From assembly GCA_025667525.1 (NCBI GenBank), contig CM046882.1:549704630-549768629 (forward strand): a DNA stretch of 64,000 bases. Direction: 5' to 3'. This DNA is from Glebionis coronaria (taxonomy: Eukaryota > Streptophyta > Magnoliopsida > Asterales > Asteraceae). The position numbers and the translations under genes are program-made. The notes beneath the pieces are model-generated. The model had not been told where the DNA came from. It worked only from the letters and a program-made list of their open reading frames with translations, and ran no database searches. Positions 23,615 through 36,504 of this stretch are shown here, one piece after another (within the stretch, counting starts at the first letter, position 1; every line of letters starts with the position of its first letter).

Positions 23615-25321
23615 AAAATTTCACGTTTGGTTCCTATGGCCCCTATCTCAAACTAAGTGCACAGATCGTCTCTATCGTTTACACTTTAGATCAAAATTGG
23701 TCCCTATCTTAAATGGGCGTTAGTTTTGGCCGTTAAGTGGTATGAGGGGAGGGGTAATTTGGTCCTTTACTCTTTTTTTCTTTTAATCTTTTTCTCTCAC
23801 ATATCTCTCTATCACTTTCTTTCTTTATCACAAAAAACCAGATCTATTATCACCACCGCCGCCGTCACCACTTCAACATCACCTTCGAACCCACCAAAAC
23901 CCACCATCACCTGCCCACCACCTACACAAAAACAAAACACGTATTCACCCTATCTATCCTCACACCCACCGTCCTTTTTTCTCTCACCTAACACCAATTA
24001 TTAAACCGTCCTTTTTTCTCTCACCTAACACCAATTATTAAACCACCGTGTATGTTACATAACAGGAAGCTAAAGCGTGTATGTTACATCCTGAATTTAC
24101 AACCATAGACCAAACCCCAGAAAGACTGTATGATCTTCAATAGCCAGGGATGGATGCATAGCGATATCCTTGTGCACCCCTCCATGCTTGACCTTTGTCT
24201 CTACCCATGTGACCTGTGAAGACAAAGAGTGGGAGAAGGATAAGCCCGCATCCAAGAATGAGCAGAAAAAGTGCAAGTGCAATAGATTTCCATGGGATTT
24301 CATCCAAGCTCCATATCTTCCTTCATTCCCACGTGATGATTTAACCACCACCGTGGTCTTTGACAGCGAGCCTCCACCACCATCACCACTCTTTCCCGCC
24401 CCTCTCCTCCACCACCACCACCTTATCCCACCATCACCACCACCGTCATAAAACCATCGTCACAAAATCATGTGTCAAAAAGAACCCTTCAATATTCCTA
24501 CCACATCTCCAAGAACAAAAACAAAATGACTCAAAACAGAAATCAATGTAAAACTTAAGATCTCAGTTTCATTTCGTGTTTATGCCAAGACCAATTAAGA
24601 TCCTACACATGAAATATATCATCATCATTGATCTCTTTCGAAGGTTTTTACCTTCTTTATTTATTTTCGAATTTCAAAAAGGGATTAATAACAACTTTGT
24701 TATAATCATCTTTTAGTTCGATTTGATCTCGTAACAATCAATCAATAAACAAAACCATACATCACCTACCCGAGACCTATCACATATGTTAGACGAAATC
24801 TTTCTCTATGAATCATTGAATGATGACGTAATAAACCAGCGTTCTTCAATTCGTTGAGAACCATGCGAAATGAATGATTATAAAAAATGTTTGATATTCG
24901 TTTTATATCATCGGGTTCTAAGTGAGATGGGGCGGTGGTCACAATATGTGATAGATGGAATGAGTTTTGATTTTGGTTAAATGTTTTGGGAGAAGTGAAG
25001 ATGGTACTGCTTTGGGAGTATCGAGGGAGAAGTAAAGATTTAACCTGATGATATGGGGCGGTGGGTACTGCTTTGGGAGTATCAAGGAGAAGTGAAGATG
25101 TGTGATTAGGTTAAATGTTTTTGGTGGGTAAGTGATTGAATAGAAAAGACACAAATACCCCTCTAATAAATAGATTTAACAGTCAAAACTAACGCCCATC
25201 CAAGATAGGGACCATTTTGATCCAAAGTGTAAACGATAGGGACGATCTGTGCACTTAGTTTGAGATAGGGACCAAACTTGATGTTTGGGGTAAACGATAG
25301 GGACCAAACGTAAAAAATTTT
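23615..25321. mobile_element. MULE-like element with ~130-bp terminal inverted repeats
   Basis: Left arm 23621-23740 and right arm 25180-25315 are inverted copies with high identity; landmarks are ACGTTTGGT, CTATCTCAAACTAAGTGCAC, CTATCGTTTACACTTT and GGGCGTTAGTTTTG. Long TIRs with a host-like interior fit a Mutator-like (Pack-MULE) element. Inside are a 36-bp tandem repeat (ACCAATTATTAAACC unit, near 23966 and 24004), a Ser/Pro-rich stretch and a second internal repeat near 25003/25066 (TACTGCTTTGGGAGTATC). No transposase is visible and no target duplication was identified. Confidence 0.75.
24137..24330 (-). pseudogene. Captured exon of a small membrane protein, possibly DUF872/TMEM230-like
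   Basis: A minus-strand frame of about 60 codons reads through a hydrophobic helix (SIALALFLLILGCGLILLP) and ends in WRGAQGYRYASIPGY and a stop at 24137. The tail pattern (Gly, Arg, then A..G..G.(Y/F)..IP) is like the C-terminus of plant DUF872/TMEM230 proteins; this identity is inference by eye. Upstream the frame meets a stop, so only a fragment is present. It lies between the TIRs of the MULE-like element, consistent with gene capture. Confidence 0.4.
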
Positions 25322-26950
25322 CTTATAAATAGTTAAGACGAAGTTTTAGCGTTTATAAAACGTGTCTTATGGCGACGCAATATATAAAAATATTCATTTA
25401 TTTTATCATTTTTCTATATTATATTTATATTAATTTCACAATAAGTATTGTTCATAATATTTTAAAGTTAGAAAACTCAATTTCCATGTAATAATATTCA
25501 TTTTTTAGAATTGAATTCAAACAATCGGCGCACCTCATGTTGTAGCGTGCCTTGACCTATTGCGTAGCGTCGAGGTCACGCCTCAAGTTTTAGCGCGCCT
25601 TAAAGCGAGATATAGCGAGCTATTTAGAACCATGCCAAATATTATAAAAAAACAGGAAAAAAAAAGTTCAAAAGTTTCAAAAATTGAATAGAATAACTAA
25701 TTGGTGTAAGTAATCGGTTAAAGTTTAGGATGCGTTTGGTTTGTAGCTTTTAAGGTGGACCTAAGGGATGAAAGTTAAACTTGGTTGTTTGGTTCATTGT
25801 TGTGGGTCTTAAAATCGGGAGTTAGCCTTAAATTCTTGCTATCTACAAATCTTGACAAAATAGTAGGATTACAAAAGTAGCATGCAGTTTACGTGCAATA
25901 TGTTTATATTTGAGCCTTGGATTGGATGTTAGTCATCGTTCGTGTATTGCGTGGTACATTATATAATGTTATGATGGAGTTAGTTCATGCTCATTTGTTC
26001 ACTTGAATGTAACTATGATAGAATGCGGTGCTATTTTTAAGGATTTTATGTGTACGTATATGTATTATAGTAAATCGTATTTTTACGATTTAAGGTTTAG
26101 CATTTTTAGGTCTCGGATGAGCTATTTAGTCACGGGAACAATTTACGGGATGGTTTTAAGTCATTTAGGACTTAGTTATAAAGTTTATTTCATATTTTAA
26201 GAATTTTCATAAAACGGTATATTTTTACGTATTTTACGGTAAACGCGTAAAATTGACTAATTTTCAAGGTTTTACATTTTATAAACTTTGGGGGCTGAAT
26301 AAAGTAAACATAAGTAAATATTAATTAAAAAAAATCTTTAAAAAAATCGGTTTTAGGCCGACTAAAAGAGAAAAAAAGGTTTAGGTGTAATTAATAAATT
26401 TAAGGATTAATAAATAAATAAATAATAAATGTAAATAAGGAAAATATTGATATAAAAACGAAATAAATAAATATAGAAAAAATATATATATTATTTTTGG
26501 TAAAAACAATATAACAATCGGATGTAAAAAAAGGAAAAAAATAAATAAGGTAATTATTATTGGGATAGGATTTGTTATGTTTAACTATATAAGGCTTTTT
26601 TAATAAAAACAAATCACATATAATTCCTAGAGATTAAAAATACACTATCATCCTAAGAGTTATTAGGGTTTCATAACTTTTTCTTAATTCAAGGTAAGTG
26701 ATCATTTAAATCTTAATTTAATTCATGTCTTTATTAATTAATCTTAATTGTAATGTTAATTAACCATCATTGAGATGATTAGGGTTTTATTAATTTTCTG
26801 GGGAAAAATAGTAATTAAGATCTATTTATGATTTTAGGGTTTATTGTTAGAAGTAAGTAAAGTGATGGTCATATAATATATCGTTGTGAAGCTCGTGAGA
26901 AATGTTATTTAATGATGTCGAGAGTTTTTAGTTATTATTGTTCATGTAAC
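25322..26950. other. AT-rich stretch without a recognised gene
   Basis: Includes a phrase typical of hAT-type MITE ends (GGATGCGTTTGGTTTG at 25729) without a visible partner, and a very AT-rich tract at 26280-26620. No coding exon was seen on either strand. Part of it may belong to the 5' LTR of the copia element that follows. Confidence 0.4.
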
Positions 26951-27222
26951 GGGAATTAGTCCCGAACACACAAATGAGGAAGGCCTCCTAAACATTTACT
27001 CTCTAGTATAAAAGGTAAATTCTCCTCATTTGTGTAGGTGTGCTTTTCTATAATATAGTTTTAGAGAGAGAAATGTGTGTTTGTTTCTCTCACTAGGAAA
27101 TCACCAACCCTTTGTATTTATGTTCTTCATCTTAATCTAATCTTTCTTTTTTAGTTTAATCTTCATCATGTTATTCGTGTTTGGTTAATCGTATGTATAA
27201 GTCGGACAAGTGGTATCATTAG
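26950..27222 (+). mobile_element. Putative 5' LTR 3' end and primer-binding site of the copia element
   Basis: TGGTATCATTAGCC at 27211 resembles the plant initiator-Met tRNA primer site (TGGTATCAGAGC), sitting two bases after ACA, as expected just after an LTR ending in CA. Upstream are a TATA-like CTAGTATAAAAGG (27001) inside an inverted repeat (ACACAAATGAGGA / TCCTCATTTGTGT, 26966 and 27021). The LTR start was not fixed and no matching 3' LTR was found. Confidence 0.4.
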
Positions 27223-27489
27223 CCAAGGGATTCGTGGATATCTCTTTGGTGTTGTTTTTGTTGATTTATTTTCGTGGGTTTTAGGTTGATTCAAGATTGA
27301 AGCTTGAAATCTTTTGCATTTTGATGGTTAAAGTTTGTAACCAAATCGACTACATAGTTGTGGTAGTGATTTGGGTTACTTTGTTTGATCAAAATCACAA
27401 AAAATTTGGTGTTTTGGGTGTTTTTGGGTGTTTTTGGGGTATATATCGAATACCTGGTAAATCAGATCACGAAAAAGTCGGGCAGATCA

Positions 27490-28205
27490 CGCTTACTTCG
27501 GAATAATTGATATATTCCGAAGTACCCAAGAGGGTTTCTGTTTTTCCGAAGTGGTTTTCTTTAGGTATTCCGAAGTGCAAAAGTTCCATATTTCGAAGTG
27601 CAAAAGTTCCACACTCCGAAGTGCAAAAGCCCAAACATTCCGAAGTTGCTATTTATTTCAAGATTCCGAAGTGAAAATATAGTGAATATTCCGAATATTC
27701 CGAAGTGAATAACATCACCAGTTCTGAAGTTCTCAAGTTCGAATATTCCGAAGTGAATCACATCAACATTCCGAAGTTACCGAACATCTAATATTTCGAA
27801 GTGTACCACATCAGTATTCCGAAGTGTACCACATCTGTATTCCGAAGTGCAATTCAAGACTTATTCCGAAGTTCTTATTTGCATTTATTCCGAAGTGGTC
27901 ATCTAGAATTATTGCGAAGTGGTCCTACAAAATTATTCCGAAGTGGTCATCTAGAATTATTGCGAAGTGGTCCTTCAAAATTATTCTGAAGTGGTCATCT
28001 AAAATTATTGCGAAGTGGTCCTTCAAAATTATTCCGAAGTAGTCTTTATTCATTATTCCGAAGTAACCACAGATTAAGATTCCGAAGTGGGTTTCTTCAC
28101 TTTTCTGAAGATAATTTTTTTTGGATTGCGAAGTGGGTAACATCTAGATTGCGAAGTTGCTGTTTAAGTTGGATATTGCGAAGTTACCAAGGGTCATCAT
28201 TCCAA
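27490..28205. repeat. Minisatellite of TTCCGAAGTG-core units in the retroelement leader
   Basis: About 28 copies of a core TTCCGAAGTG, with variants TTGCGAAGTGG, TTCTGAAG and TTTCGAAGTG, are spread over 0.7 kb between the primer site and the gag start. Spacing varies at the 5' side and becomes a regular ~24 bp at 27890-28040, where units alternate TTCCGAAGTGGTCATCTAGA and TTGCGAAGTGGTCCTTCAAA types. Short open frames here are by-products of the repeat. Confidence 0.9.
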
Positions 28206-28301
28206 AATCGCCATTCTTAGGGGATTTAATCAATTCCGTTTCTTTACAACATCACTCTGATTTCTACGAATTGAGATCCTGTTTATCACACGACTTCTAC
28301 G

Positions 28302-29884
28302 ATGACGTCTCAACAAGATATTTATGTTGCGGTTACTGAGAATCGTCCACCCATGCTTACCAAGGAGAACTACACTACATGGGCTGGTCGTCTCCTTCGT
28401 TATGCAAAATGTAAACCTTTGGGCAAGTTGATTGTCAATTCGATTCAAAAAGGTCCGTATGTTAGAAGAACAATTTTTGTTCCTGGGGATCCTACGAATG
28501 CTAACCTAGTGGCTGACTCTAGTCATGAGCAAACGATGAAGAATTAACTAAAGTTGAATCCAAACAACTCGATGCCGATGATCAAGCAATTCAAGTCATT
28601 CTCATGGGACTTCCTGAAGATGTTTATGCTGCTGTCGATAGTTGTGAAACCGCACACGAGATGTGGCTTAGGATTCAGAAAATGATGAAAGGGAGTGAAA
28701 TCGGTTTACAAGAAAAAGAAACTAAGTTGCTTCGTGAATGGGAGAAATTTACGTCTACTGAAGGGGAACAAATTGAACCTTACTATCATCGGTTTTCAAC
28801 CCTCATGAATCATCTTAGAATAAACAAACATGAACCTGCACAAATTGCTGCAAACATCAAATTTCTTGATAATCTTCCTTCTGAATGGTCACGATATGTC
28901 ACTCTTGTCAATCAAACCAAGGATCTTCATGTCGTGGACTACACTCAAGTATATGATTATTTGAAGATGAATCAAGATGAAGCTAACGAAGTTAGGGCTG
29001 AAAGACGTGCTAAGACACAAGATCCATTGGCTTTTATGGCAAACTCTCCATCATCTATGTCATATCCCATGGTACCCTACCATCAACCCTCATCAAGTAA
29101 CTTCATGCCACAACAACTCACCTCTTATGAATATCAACCTCCTGCTGCTGTGAATTACTTACAACAACCCATTGCCTGTTTTGATGACATCACCGATCCT
29201 ACTCATGCGATTAATACTGGTCTTGCACTTCTCGCAAAGGCATTCAAATTTACCATTAACCCAACCAACAACAATCAGAGAATCTCCTCGAACACTAGAA
29301 ATAGGCAGATTGCTCAACCTTTCATGAATGCGAATCAAGATCGCCAATTGGTAGCTGCTGGGAACACGGGGACAGAATATGGTCAGGATGTTGAAAATGC
29401 AGGAAATCAGTATGGACAAATCCTTGGTCAGAATCCGAATTTTCCAAATGCGGGTAATCAGAATGGGTTAATAGTTGTGCCAGCGGTTGGTAATCAGATG
29501 GGAAACATTGTGGCTGCAAGGGCTGAGAATACTGGTACGGGAAATGGAAACAACAATCGTCAGGTTCAGTGCTACAACTGCAGGGGATTTGGTCATTATG
29601 CTCGAGATTGCACAGCCAAAAAGAAGAGGGATGCTGCTTATCTTCAGACTCAGTTTCTCATAGCACAAAAAGAAGAGGCAGGGATTCCACTTCAAGCTGA
29701 GGAATTTGATCTTATGGCTTCTGCTGTAGAATATGACGAGGAAGAAGAGGTGAATGCCAACTACATCTTGATGGAAAACTTACAACAAGCATCTACCTCA
29801 GGAATGCAAGTTGACAGAGCTCCCGTTTATGATTCAGACGGTCCCTCTGAGGTACATCCACGTTTTGATGATAATGATATATAA
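28302..29884 (+). pseudogene. gag: Ty1/copia gag (capsid and zinc knuckle), frameshifted
   Basis: A start at 28302 opens a Gag N-terminus (MLTKENYTTWAGRLL-type motif). The first frame stops at 28545 and the Gag frame resumes in another phase about there, so one small indel breaks it. The second part (to 29884) has a UBN2-type capsid region with FTSTEGEQIEPYYHRFSTLM, a Gln/Asn-rich linker, and a CCHC zinc knuckle (C-x2-C-x4-H-x4-C, 29570-29611). The frame ends in an acidic tail. This is the RNA-packaging part of a plant copia element; it is decayed and cannot make a full Gag. Confidence 0.85.
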
Positions 29885-29917
29885 AGTACGTCTAATTAGG
29901 AGGAGGAGTATACTGAG

Positions 29918-32171
29918 ATGCTTGAGCCCTACATTGAGACACACGGGGATCAAGCGAATAATAGTAATATTATTTCGAATGAGCCCAGTGTGGACCTTAG
30001 TGTGGATCAAGTTGCCCAGCCTACAACCCTTTCTGATGAGATACATGCGTATTATAAATCTTTATTTGATAAGCTTGCTAAGGATGTCGACCATGCTACG
30101 GTAGTTAATAATAAGTTTAGAGAAACTAATGCCAAATTTACCACTGAGCTTGTGGGATATAAGGAACGGGAGAAATGTTTTGAAATTCATCAGGCTAAAA
30201 TTAAAGAACTTGAACAAGCTCATGCTACATCGGTTTATCAAGAAAAATGCACAACTAAGAAATTAATTGCCTTACATTTAAGTAGTGCTAAAAAGATAAG
30301 CGAATTGAACGATGAAATCACTTCTCCTAATAAACAGCTTTCAACTAAAAAATCTATTATTTTGGATTTAAAAGAAGAACGAAAAAAGCTGAAACATGAT
30401 TTCAAAATTCGAGAAGATGGGCTTCTTGAGGATTTTTGCAAAGCTCAGGATAGGATTAGAGAATTAGACAACCTTTTAGTAAAACGTGGCCAAACTATGC
30501 AAACGATAAATATGCTCGCACCAAAAGTGAATGAGATAAATTACACTCGATACAAATTGGCTTTAGGTTGTCCTCTTCCTCCTAATCCCAGATATCTTAA
30601 GCAAGTGCAGGCCACTAATGAAACCTTATATAATGGTAGTGTGCTCTTGTTTGATGAGCATGATCCTCCTAGTGTGCATGATTCCGAGGAAACTACTGAA
30701 CTTGCAGTAGAGACTCGTTTAAGAATGAAAAAGCTTGATAAAGAAGTGACACCCGTTTATTATCCAAAAGTTAATCCTCCAACTGTTTTTGTTCGGTCTA
30801 AAACGAGTACTGAAAGGCTTTTGCTCCCAAGTGAGGAATTATCTGATGACCCTCCTAAACCGAGTATCACACGCCGATTTCTAAATGAGCTTAAAGATAA
30901 CTTTGTCATCCTTAAACGTGTTGTTAATTCCAAAATCACTGGAGGAAACTTTACATCACCTGTTCAGATTGAGGTTCAAAAAAATCTTCAAAACGATATT
31001 AATCCGATCATTAATCAAGTCGATGCTCGGTTAGGCAATTTGGAAAACGCTTTTCTAAAAGAATTTGCCAACTTTGTTGAAGACTTTAAATCTTTGGAAG
31101 GAAGTTGATGAATCTCTTGATAAAATCAAAGTTTTAGAAAACGATCTTGAACGCCTCTCTAATGCACGTGATTCTATTGATAGTAACCATGTTGAGTTAA
31201 GTACCTTTGTGTCGCATAATGAAAACCTCCAAACTGAGCTTGATCTTATGAAAGAGAAAATGGAATCTTATGTCATTAAAAAGGATAAAGAATTCACCGA
31301 TCTTTGGAATAAATTTGTCAAAAAATGTAATGAATACAAATATGACAATATTTCGTATGAAAAAGCTTACAATGAAATGCAACAAACTATCGCACAGTTG
31401 CAGGCTCAGTTAGGAGGGATTAAGGAAAAGAATTTAGCCTCTTTAGGGTTAGAAAGTGTCAGTGATGGAAATGCTCATAAGCTTAAGGCTAAGATTGCAG
31501 ATTTAGAATCTGTTGTTGTTTCATATAAGCGGGCTGTTGAACAAAGTAAGTCTATCTATCAGCAACTTATTGATAAAATATGTGAGAACTGTAAGTTAAA
31601 GGCCTTGTTAAAAGATAATACTTCTGAACCTAGCTCGATTGTGGATACAATGATTCAGAAACCAGCAACCTCGGGACCCACTCGTATTGCTGTTACACCT
31701 TTTCCCAAGGTTGCTGGAACAATAATCGCCCCAGGAATGTTTCGCGTTAGACCTTCCTCTCAAACTAGGGTAGATATCTCTGTGCCTAGCAACCAACGTA
31801 AAGCAAGCGTTAGGACAAAACCGACCACTATCTCTCAACCACAAGTCATTGATTTAAAAAATACTAATTCTAACAAGCGTGTGTCTTTTTCTACAAGAAT
31901 GAACAACTACACTAAGAGCAGAAGGCCACAGCCTACGAGCAATACAATGAATGATAGGCTCCCTTTTGCCTCTAGAAGTAGTCGTCCCAAGGCTAATAAT
32001 GTGGAAGTAGAAGAACACCGTAGGAATTTACCCTTTTTATTCATAATCAGAAACTTAATTCTTCTGAATGTAATGACTTTAAACTTGCTATTCAGAATGA
32101 AAAATCTGAAGTTATTTGTGCTAAATATAATAAATGTTTCTTTACTTTTAGTCATGATGCTTGTGGGTTGA
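29918..32171 (+). pseudogene. Long coiled-coil region between gag and protease of the copia element
   Basis: Two overlapping frames (29918-31108 and 31065-32171) encode about 750 residues rich in Lys, Glu, Leu and Asn, with heptad-like stretches (KELEQAHATS, NDLERLSNARDSID). They are joined by a frameshift near 31090. A basic Ser/Thr/Pro segment follows from about 31620. No catalytic motif is visible. Similar long stretches between the zinc knuckle and the protease occur in copia polyproteins annotated in Asteraceae, from memory. Role unknown; a virion-assembly or spacer role is inference. Confidence 0.65.
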
Positions 32172-33998
32172 CTATGAATGGTTTGAACTATGATGGATAC
32201 ACTCGACTTGACAAGCTTTCTATCAGCGAAACACATAGCACTCCTAAGGCTAAAGTGTATGTTCAGAAAACTAAGCAGGTAGGGTCCACTGAAAGTCTTG
32301 CTACACCTAGAAGTCCTAGATTTACCTCTAAGTGGTTGCCTACTGGAAGATATTTTGCCTCTAATGCTCATGTTATTGATACTAGTAAATCTCCTACTGA
32401 CAGTGAAATGTCGGTATGTGATATGGCTTTATTATTACCTAACCATACAGGAACCATTTCTTCGGTTGCCAAATTTTCTCTTCTCTTATCATTGGCAGGC
32501 TGTTGAAATTTGTCTCTGGTGCGTGGACTCGGGCTGTTCCAAACATATGACTGGGAATCGAAGCCTTCTCAAGAACTTTGTATGGCGTTTTATGGGAACA
32601 GTTCGATTTGGAAATGATCATGTTGCTGCAATTCTAGGCTATGGTGATCTTTATTGGGGAAATATTATCATCACCAGAGTATCTTTTGTTGATGGCTTGG
32701 GACACAATTTGTTCTCGGTTGGGCAATTCTGTGATTAAGATTTGGAGGTAGCCTTCAGAAGTCATACATGCTTTGTTAGGGATCTTGAAGGAATTGACCT
32801 ATTGAAAGGAAATCGTACCACCAACCTTTACACCATTGATCTCTTTCAAATGTCTGTTGCATCTCCAATTTGTCTTATGGCTCGGGCCACTTCAACAAAG
32901 TCATGGTTATGGCATCAAAGGTTATCTCATCTCAATTTTGAGTCCATCACCCATCTTGCAAAAGATGATCTCGTTACCGGTCTTCCAAAGTTCAAATATA
33001 CTAAAGACCATCTTTGTCCATCATGTGAGCAAGGTAAAAGCAAGAAGAAGCCTCACAAACCCAAACCTGTTCCAAATTCGATGAATAGGTTGCATCTCCT
33101 TCATATGGATTTGTGTGGCCCAATGAGAATCAAAAGCATTAATGGAAAGCGGTATGTCCTTGTGATTGTGGATGATTATTCTCGTTACACATGGGTTCAT
33201 TTTCTTTCTTCGAAAGATGAAGCCCCTGATGTAATTATTAATTTCTTGAAGAAAACACCAGTGCTACTTCAAGCCCCTGTTATCATTGTAAGAACGGATA
33301 ACGGCACAGAATTCACCAATCAGAAACTGAAAGCTTATTTTGACGAAGTTGGGATTTCTCATCAAACTTCGGCTGTAAGAAATCCAGAGCAGAATGGAGT
33401 TGTGGAACGGAGGAATCGTACGTTAGTTGAAGCTGCTCGGACGATGCTTCTCTCCTCCAGTGCACCGTTATTCCTTTGGGCTGACGCTATAGCAACTGCA
33501 TGTTATACTCAAAATCGCTCCATTATTCACACCCGTTTCAACAAAACACCTCATGAGATCATTAATGGAAGAAAACCGGATATTTCATTTTTACATGTCT
33601 TCGGTGCTTTATGTTATCCGAAGAATGATCGTGAAGATATCGGTAAACTTGAACCTAAAGGTGATATTGGCTTTTTCATTGGTTATTCTTCAACTACTTG
33701 TGCTTACAGGGTTTATAATCGAAGGACAAGAAAGGTAATGGAGACTATGAATGTTACCTTTGATGAACTCTCGGGTATGGCCTCTCAACATAGAAATTCA
33801 CATCCCGAGCTTCAAGGTCAGACTTCTGGACACGTAAGTTCAGGACTCGCGCTTCAATTTGCACCGTCAGCAATCTCATCGTTACAACCTTCAGAACGTG
33901 ACTTGAAAGTTTTATTTGGGCCAATCTATGATGAATATATGGAGGGTCCTTCGCCATTGGTGTTCCTCAAAATGCCCCGGCTGCACCTGCTTCGGTAG
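32168..33998 (+). pseudogene. pol: Copia protease and integrase, with stops
   Basis: The aspartic protease motif is seen as VDSGCSKHMTG (about 32523). An in-frame TAA at 32736-32738 interrupts the frame just before the GAG-pre-integrase region. The integrase frame (32742-33998) has the HHCC zinc site (His near 32912, CPSC at 33015-33026) and the DDE core: Asp in HMDLCGP (33105), Asp in VRTDNGTEF (33285-33310), Glu in NPEQNGVVERRNR (33378-33415). A frameshift near 33950 ends it. Typical copia order protease-integrase-RT. Confidence 0.9.
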
Positions 33999-34069
33999 TT
34001 CCAGAACCTCCAATTGCATCTACACCAACGGCATCCGTTTTTGCACCATCTACGTCAACCTCAACCATA

Positions 34070-35995
34070 TTGACTCCAAACATTCCAACCACTTCTCCCA
34101 CTGCAGACGCAACTCAACAACATTCTCAGCAAATTCCTAATCATGTTCATCTTCAAAATGAAATAGTTGCTGAAAATGCAAACAATGCGATGCTCAACGA
34201 ACATGAGTTTGTTAATCCATTTGCGGCTTCCACAAGTACTTCTCAGCCGTCAACACCATATGTGGATTCGTCGAGCTCGCATCAAGTTTCTCATACACTT
34301 CCACATGAACACAAATGGACTAAGAATCATCCTTTGGTTCAAGTGATTGGCAATCTCTCATGACCAGTCTCAACACGAAATCAGTTGCGTACTGACGGTG
34401 ATTTGTGTATCTATGCACTATCAGTCAGCACAATGGAACCAGCAAGTGTGAAAGAAGCAATGACCGATGCATCATGGATTGAGTCTATGCAAGAAGAACT
34501 CAATCAGTTCATCCGGCTTGATGTATGGGAGTTAGTACCTCGACCGGACAATATCGATCCTCTTACTCTTAAATGGTTATTCAAAAACAAGATGGATGAG
34601 GAGCAAACGGTCATTAGGAACAAGACTCGGTTAGTTGTGAGAGGTTATAAACAGCAGGAGGGAATTGATTTCGCAGAATCGTTTGCCCCGGTTGCTCGGA
34701 TGGAAGCTATTAGGATTTTCTTGGCATACGCTGCACACAAATCATTCACAGTGTATCAAATGGACGTGAAGACGGCTTTCTTGCATGGGCCGTTAAAAGA
34801 AGATATGTATGTATGTCAACCTGAAGGTTTCATCAACACGAACATCCAAGCCACGTCTACAAGTTGAAAAATGCAATTTGTGGTTTGAAATAAGCACCGA
34901 GGGCATGGTACGACGAATTATCATCATTTCTTCTCCAAAATCACTTCAGCAAAAGAACCATTGACCCAACGTTGTTTACCACGCATTACGGCAACGACAT
35001 CTTGGTGGCTCAGGTCTATGTAGATGATATTATATTTGGTTCTACTAACCCAAAATATTCTATATTATTTGCCGAACTTATGAAAAGTCGATTCGAAATG
35101 TCCATGATGGGGGAAATGACGTTTTTTCTTGGTCTCCAAGTTCACCAATCCCCCCGTGGCATTTTCATATATCAGGCCAAATATGTGCTTGAAATTCTTA
35201 AGAAATTTGGAATGGAAAACTGTGATCCTATTGGTACTCCAATGGATACTAAACACAAGCTTGATTTGGATAAGAAAGGGACATTTGTAGACGCTACAAA
35301 ATACCGAAGTATGATCGGGTCCCTTATGTACTTAACCTCAAGCAAACCGGACATTGTGCATGCTACTTGTTTATGTGCTCGGTACCAGGCTAAGCCAACC
35401 GAGAAGCACCTCAAGGAGGTTAAAAGGATCTTTCGTTATCTCCGGGGAACCATTCACATGGGTCTCTGGTATACGAAGGATTCGGGTTTTAATCTCACTG
35501 GTTTTTCATATGCCGACCATGCAGGGTGTCATGACACATTCAAGAGCACTTCCGGTGGAGCACTATTCTTAGGCGAGAAGCTAGTGAGCTGGTCCTCAAG
35601 AAAACAAGACTGTACGGCGTTGTCCACCGCGGAAGCAGAATATGTGTCTCTGTCCGTGTGTAGTGCTCAAGTCCTTTGGATGAGAACACAACTCACGGAT
35701 TAGGGCTTTCACTTTAACAAAGTTCCTATTTATTGTGATTCACAATCAGCCATAGCCATATCATGCAACCCGGTCCAACACTCCAAGACCAAGCACATAG
35801 CTGTCCGATTCTATTTCATAAAGGAGCATGTGGAAAGAGGAACGATCGAACTGTACTTTGTCAAGACGGACTACCAACTAGCCGACATCTTCACCAAAGC
35901 TCTTTCTCAAGAAAGATTTTAATTCTTGGTTCGTCGACTTGGTATGCGTAGTTTCACTCCAGATGAACTTGAACGTCTTGCACATTCGCAGTAAC
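34070..35995 (+). pseudogene. pol: Copia reverse transcriptase and RNase H, with several breaks
   Basis: The RT begins around 34385 (WELVPRPDN, then [10 protein letters not shown] and [11 protein letters not shown]). Breaks seen: TGA at 34361-34363, a frameshift near 34850, a TAA near 34890, TAG at 35701 and TAA at 35920. The catalytic YVDD is at 35017-35028. The second frame (34972-35703) carries GSLMYLTSSKPDI and the RNase H start (SYADHAGC), and the tail reads DIFTKAL near 35889. Several stops are consistent with C-to-T change, as in methylated repeats. The element cannot move on its own. Confidence 0.9.
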
Positions 35996-36504
35996 CTTGT
36001 ATATATCTATCAGAAAATCAAAATACAAAATATAAAACCTATAAAAACAAAATAAAACATGAGAAAATCTTTAAAAATACCAAAAATATTCTTCTTCGAC
36101 ATGTCTCTCAGCATCGATAATATGGACGTACTTAGAAATGTTGTTCAATAACGACATGGGTACGTACATAAAGTTCGACTGAGAGTTCAAATGTTTTCAA
36201 AACATGTCTTTTCTATTTTCTTCTCATAATGGCTTATAGTCACATGTCAGACTATAACCCGGTCCCTAAAGAAAGGAAAGTCATTGACTTATCCTCAACA
36301 ACGAGATACTAATTTTTCTCGGTCATGGGCTTATATCAAAACATTCAAAGTTTTAAGCTCATGAACACAAGGAAAATGTTCATTTATGTACATTATTCCT
36401 TAACAACGGGAAAGTAAGTTTTCTCGGGTTTTTGAGCATAAATTTTCCAAGTATTTCAAAATTGTGTGCTCATATACTCCCATAATTTTAATTAGAATTT
36501 CTTT

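Noticed and set aside
27801..28143. Repeat-protein-like frames reading IIPKWSSR / DHFGIIL
   Set aside because: By-product of the 24-bp part of the leader minisatellite; open on both strands, no start context.
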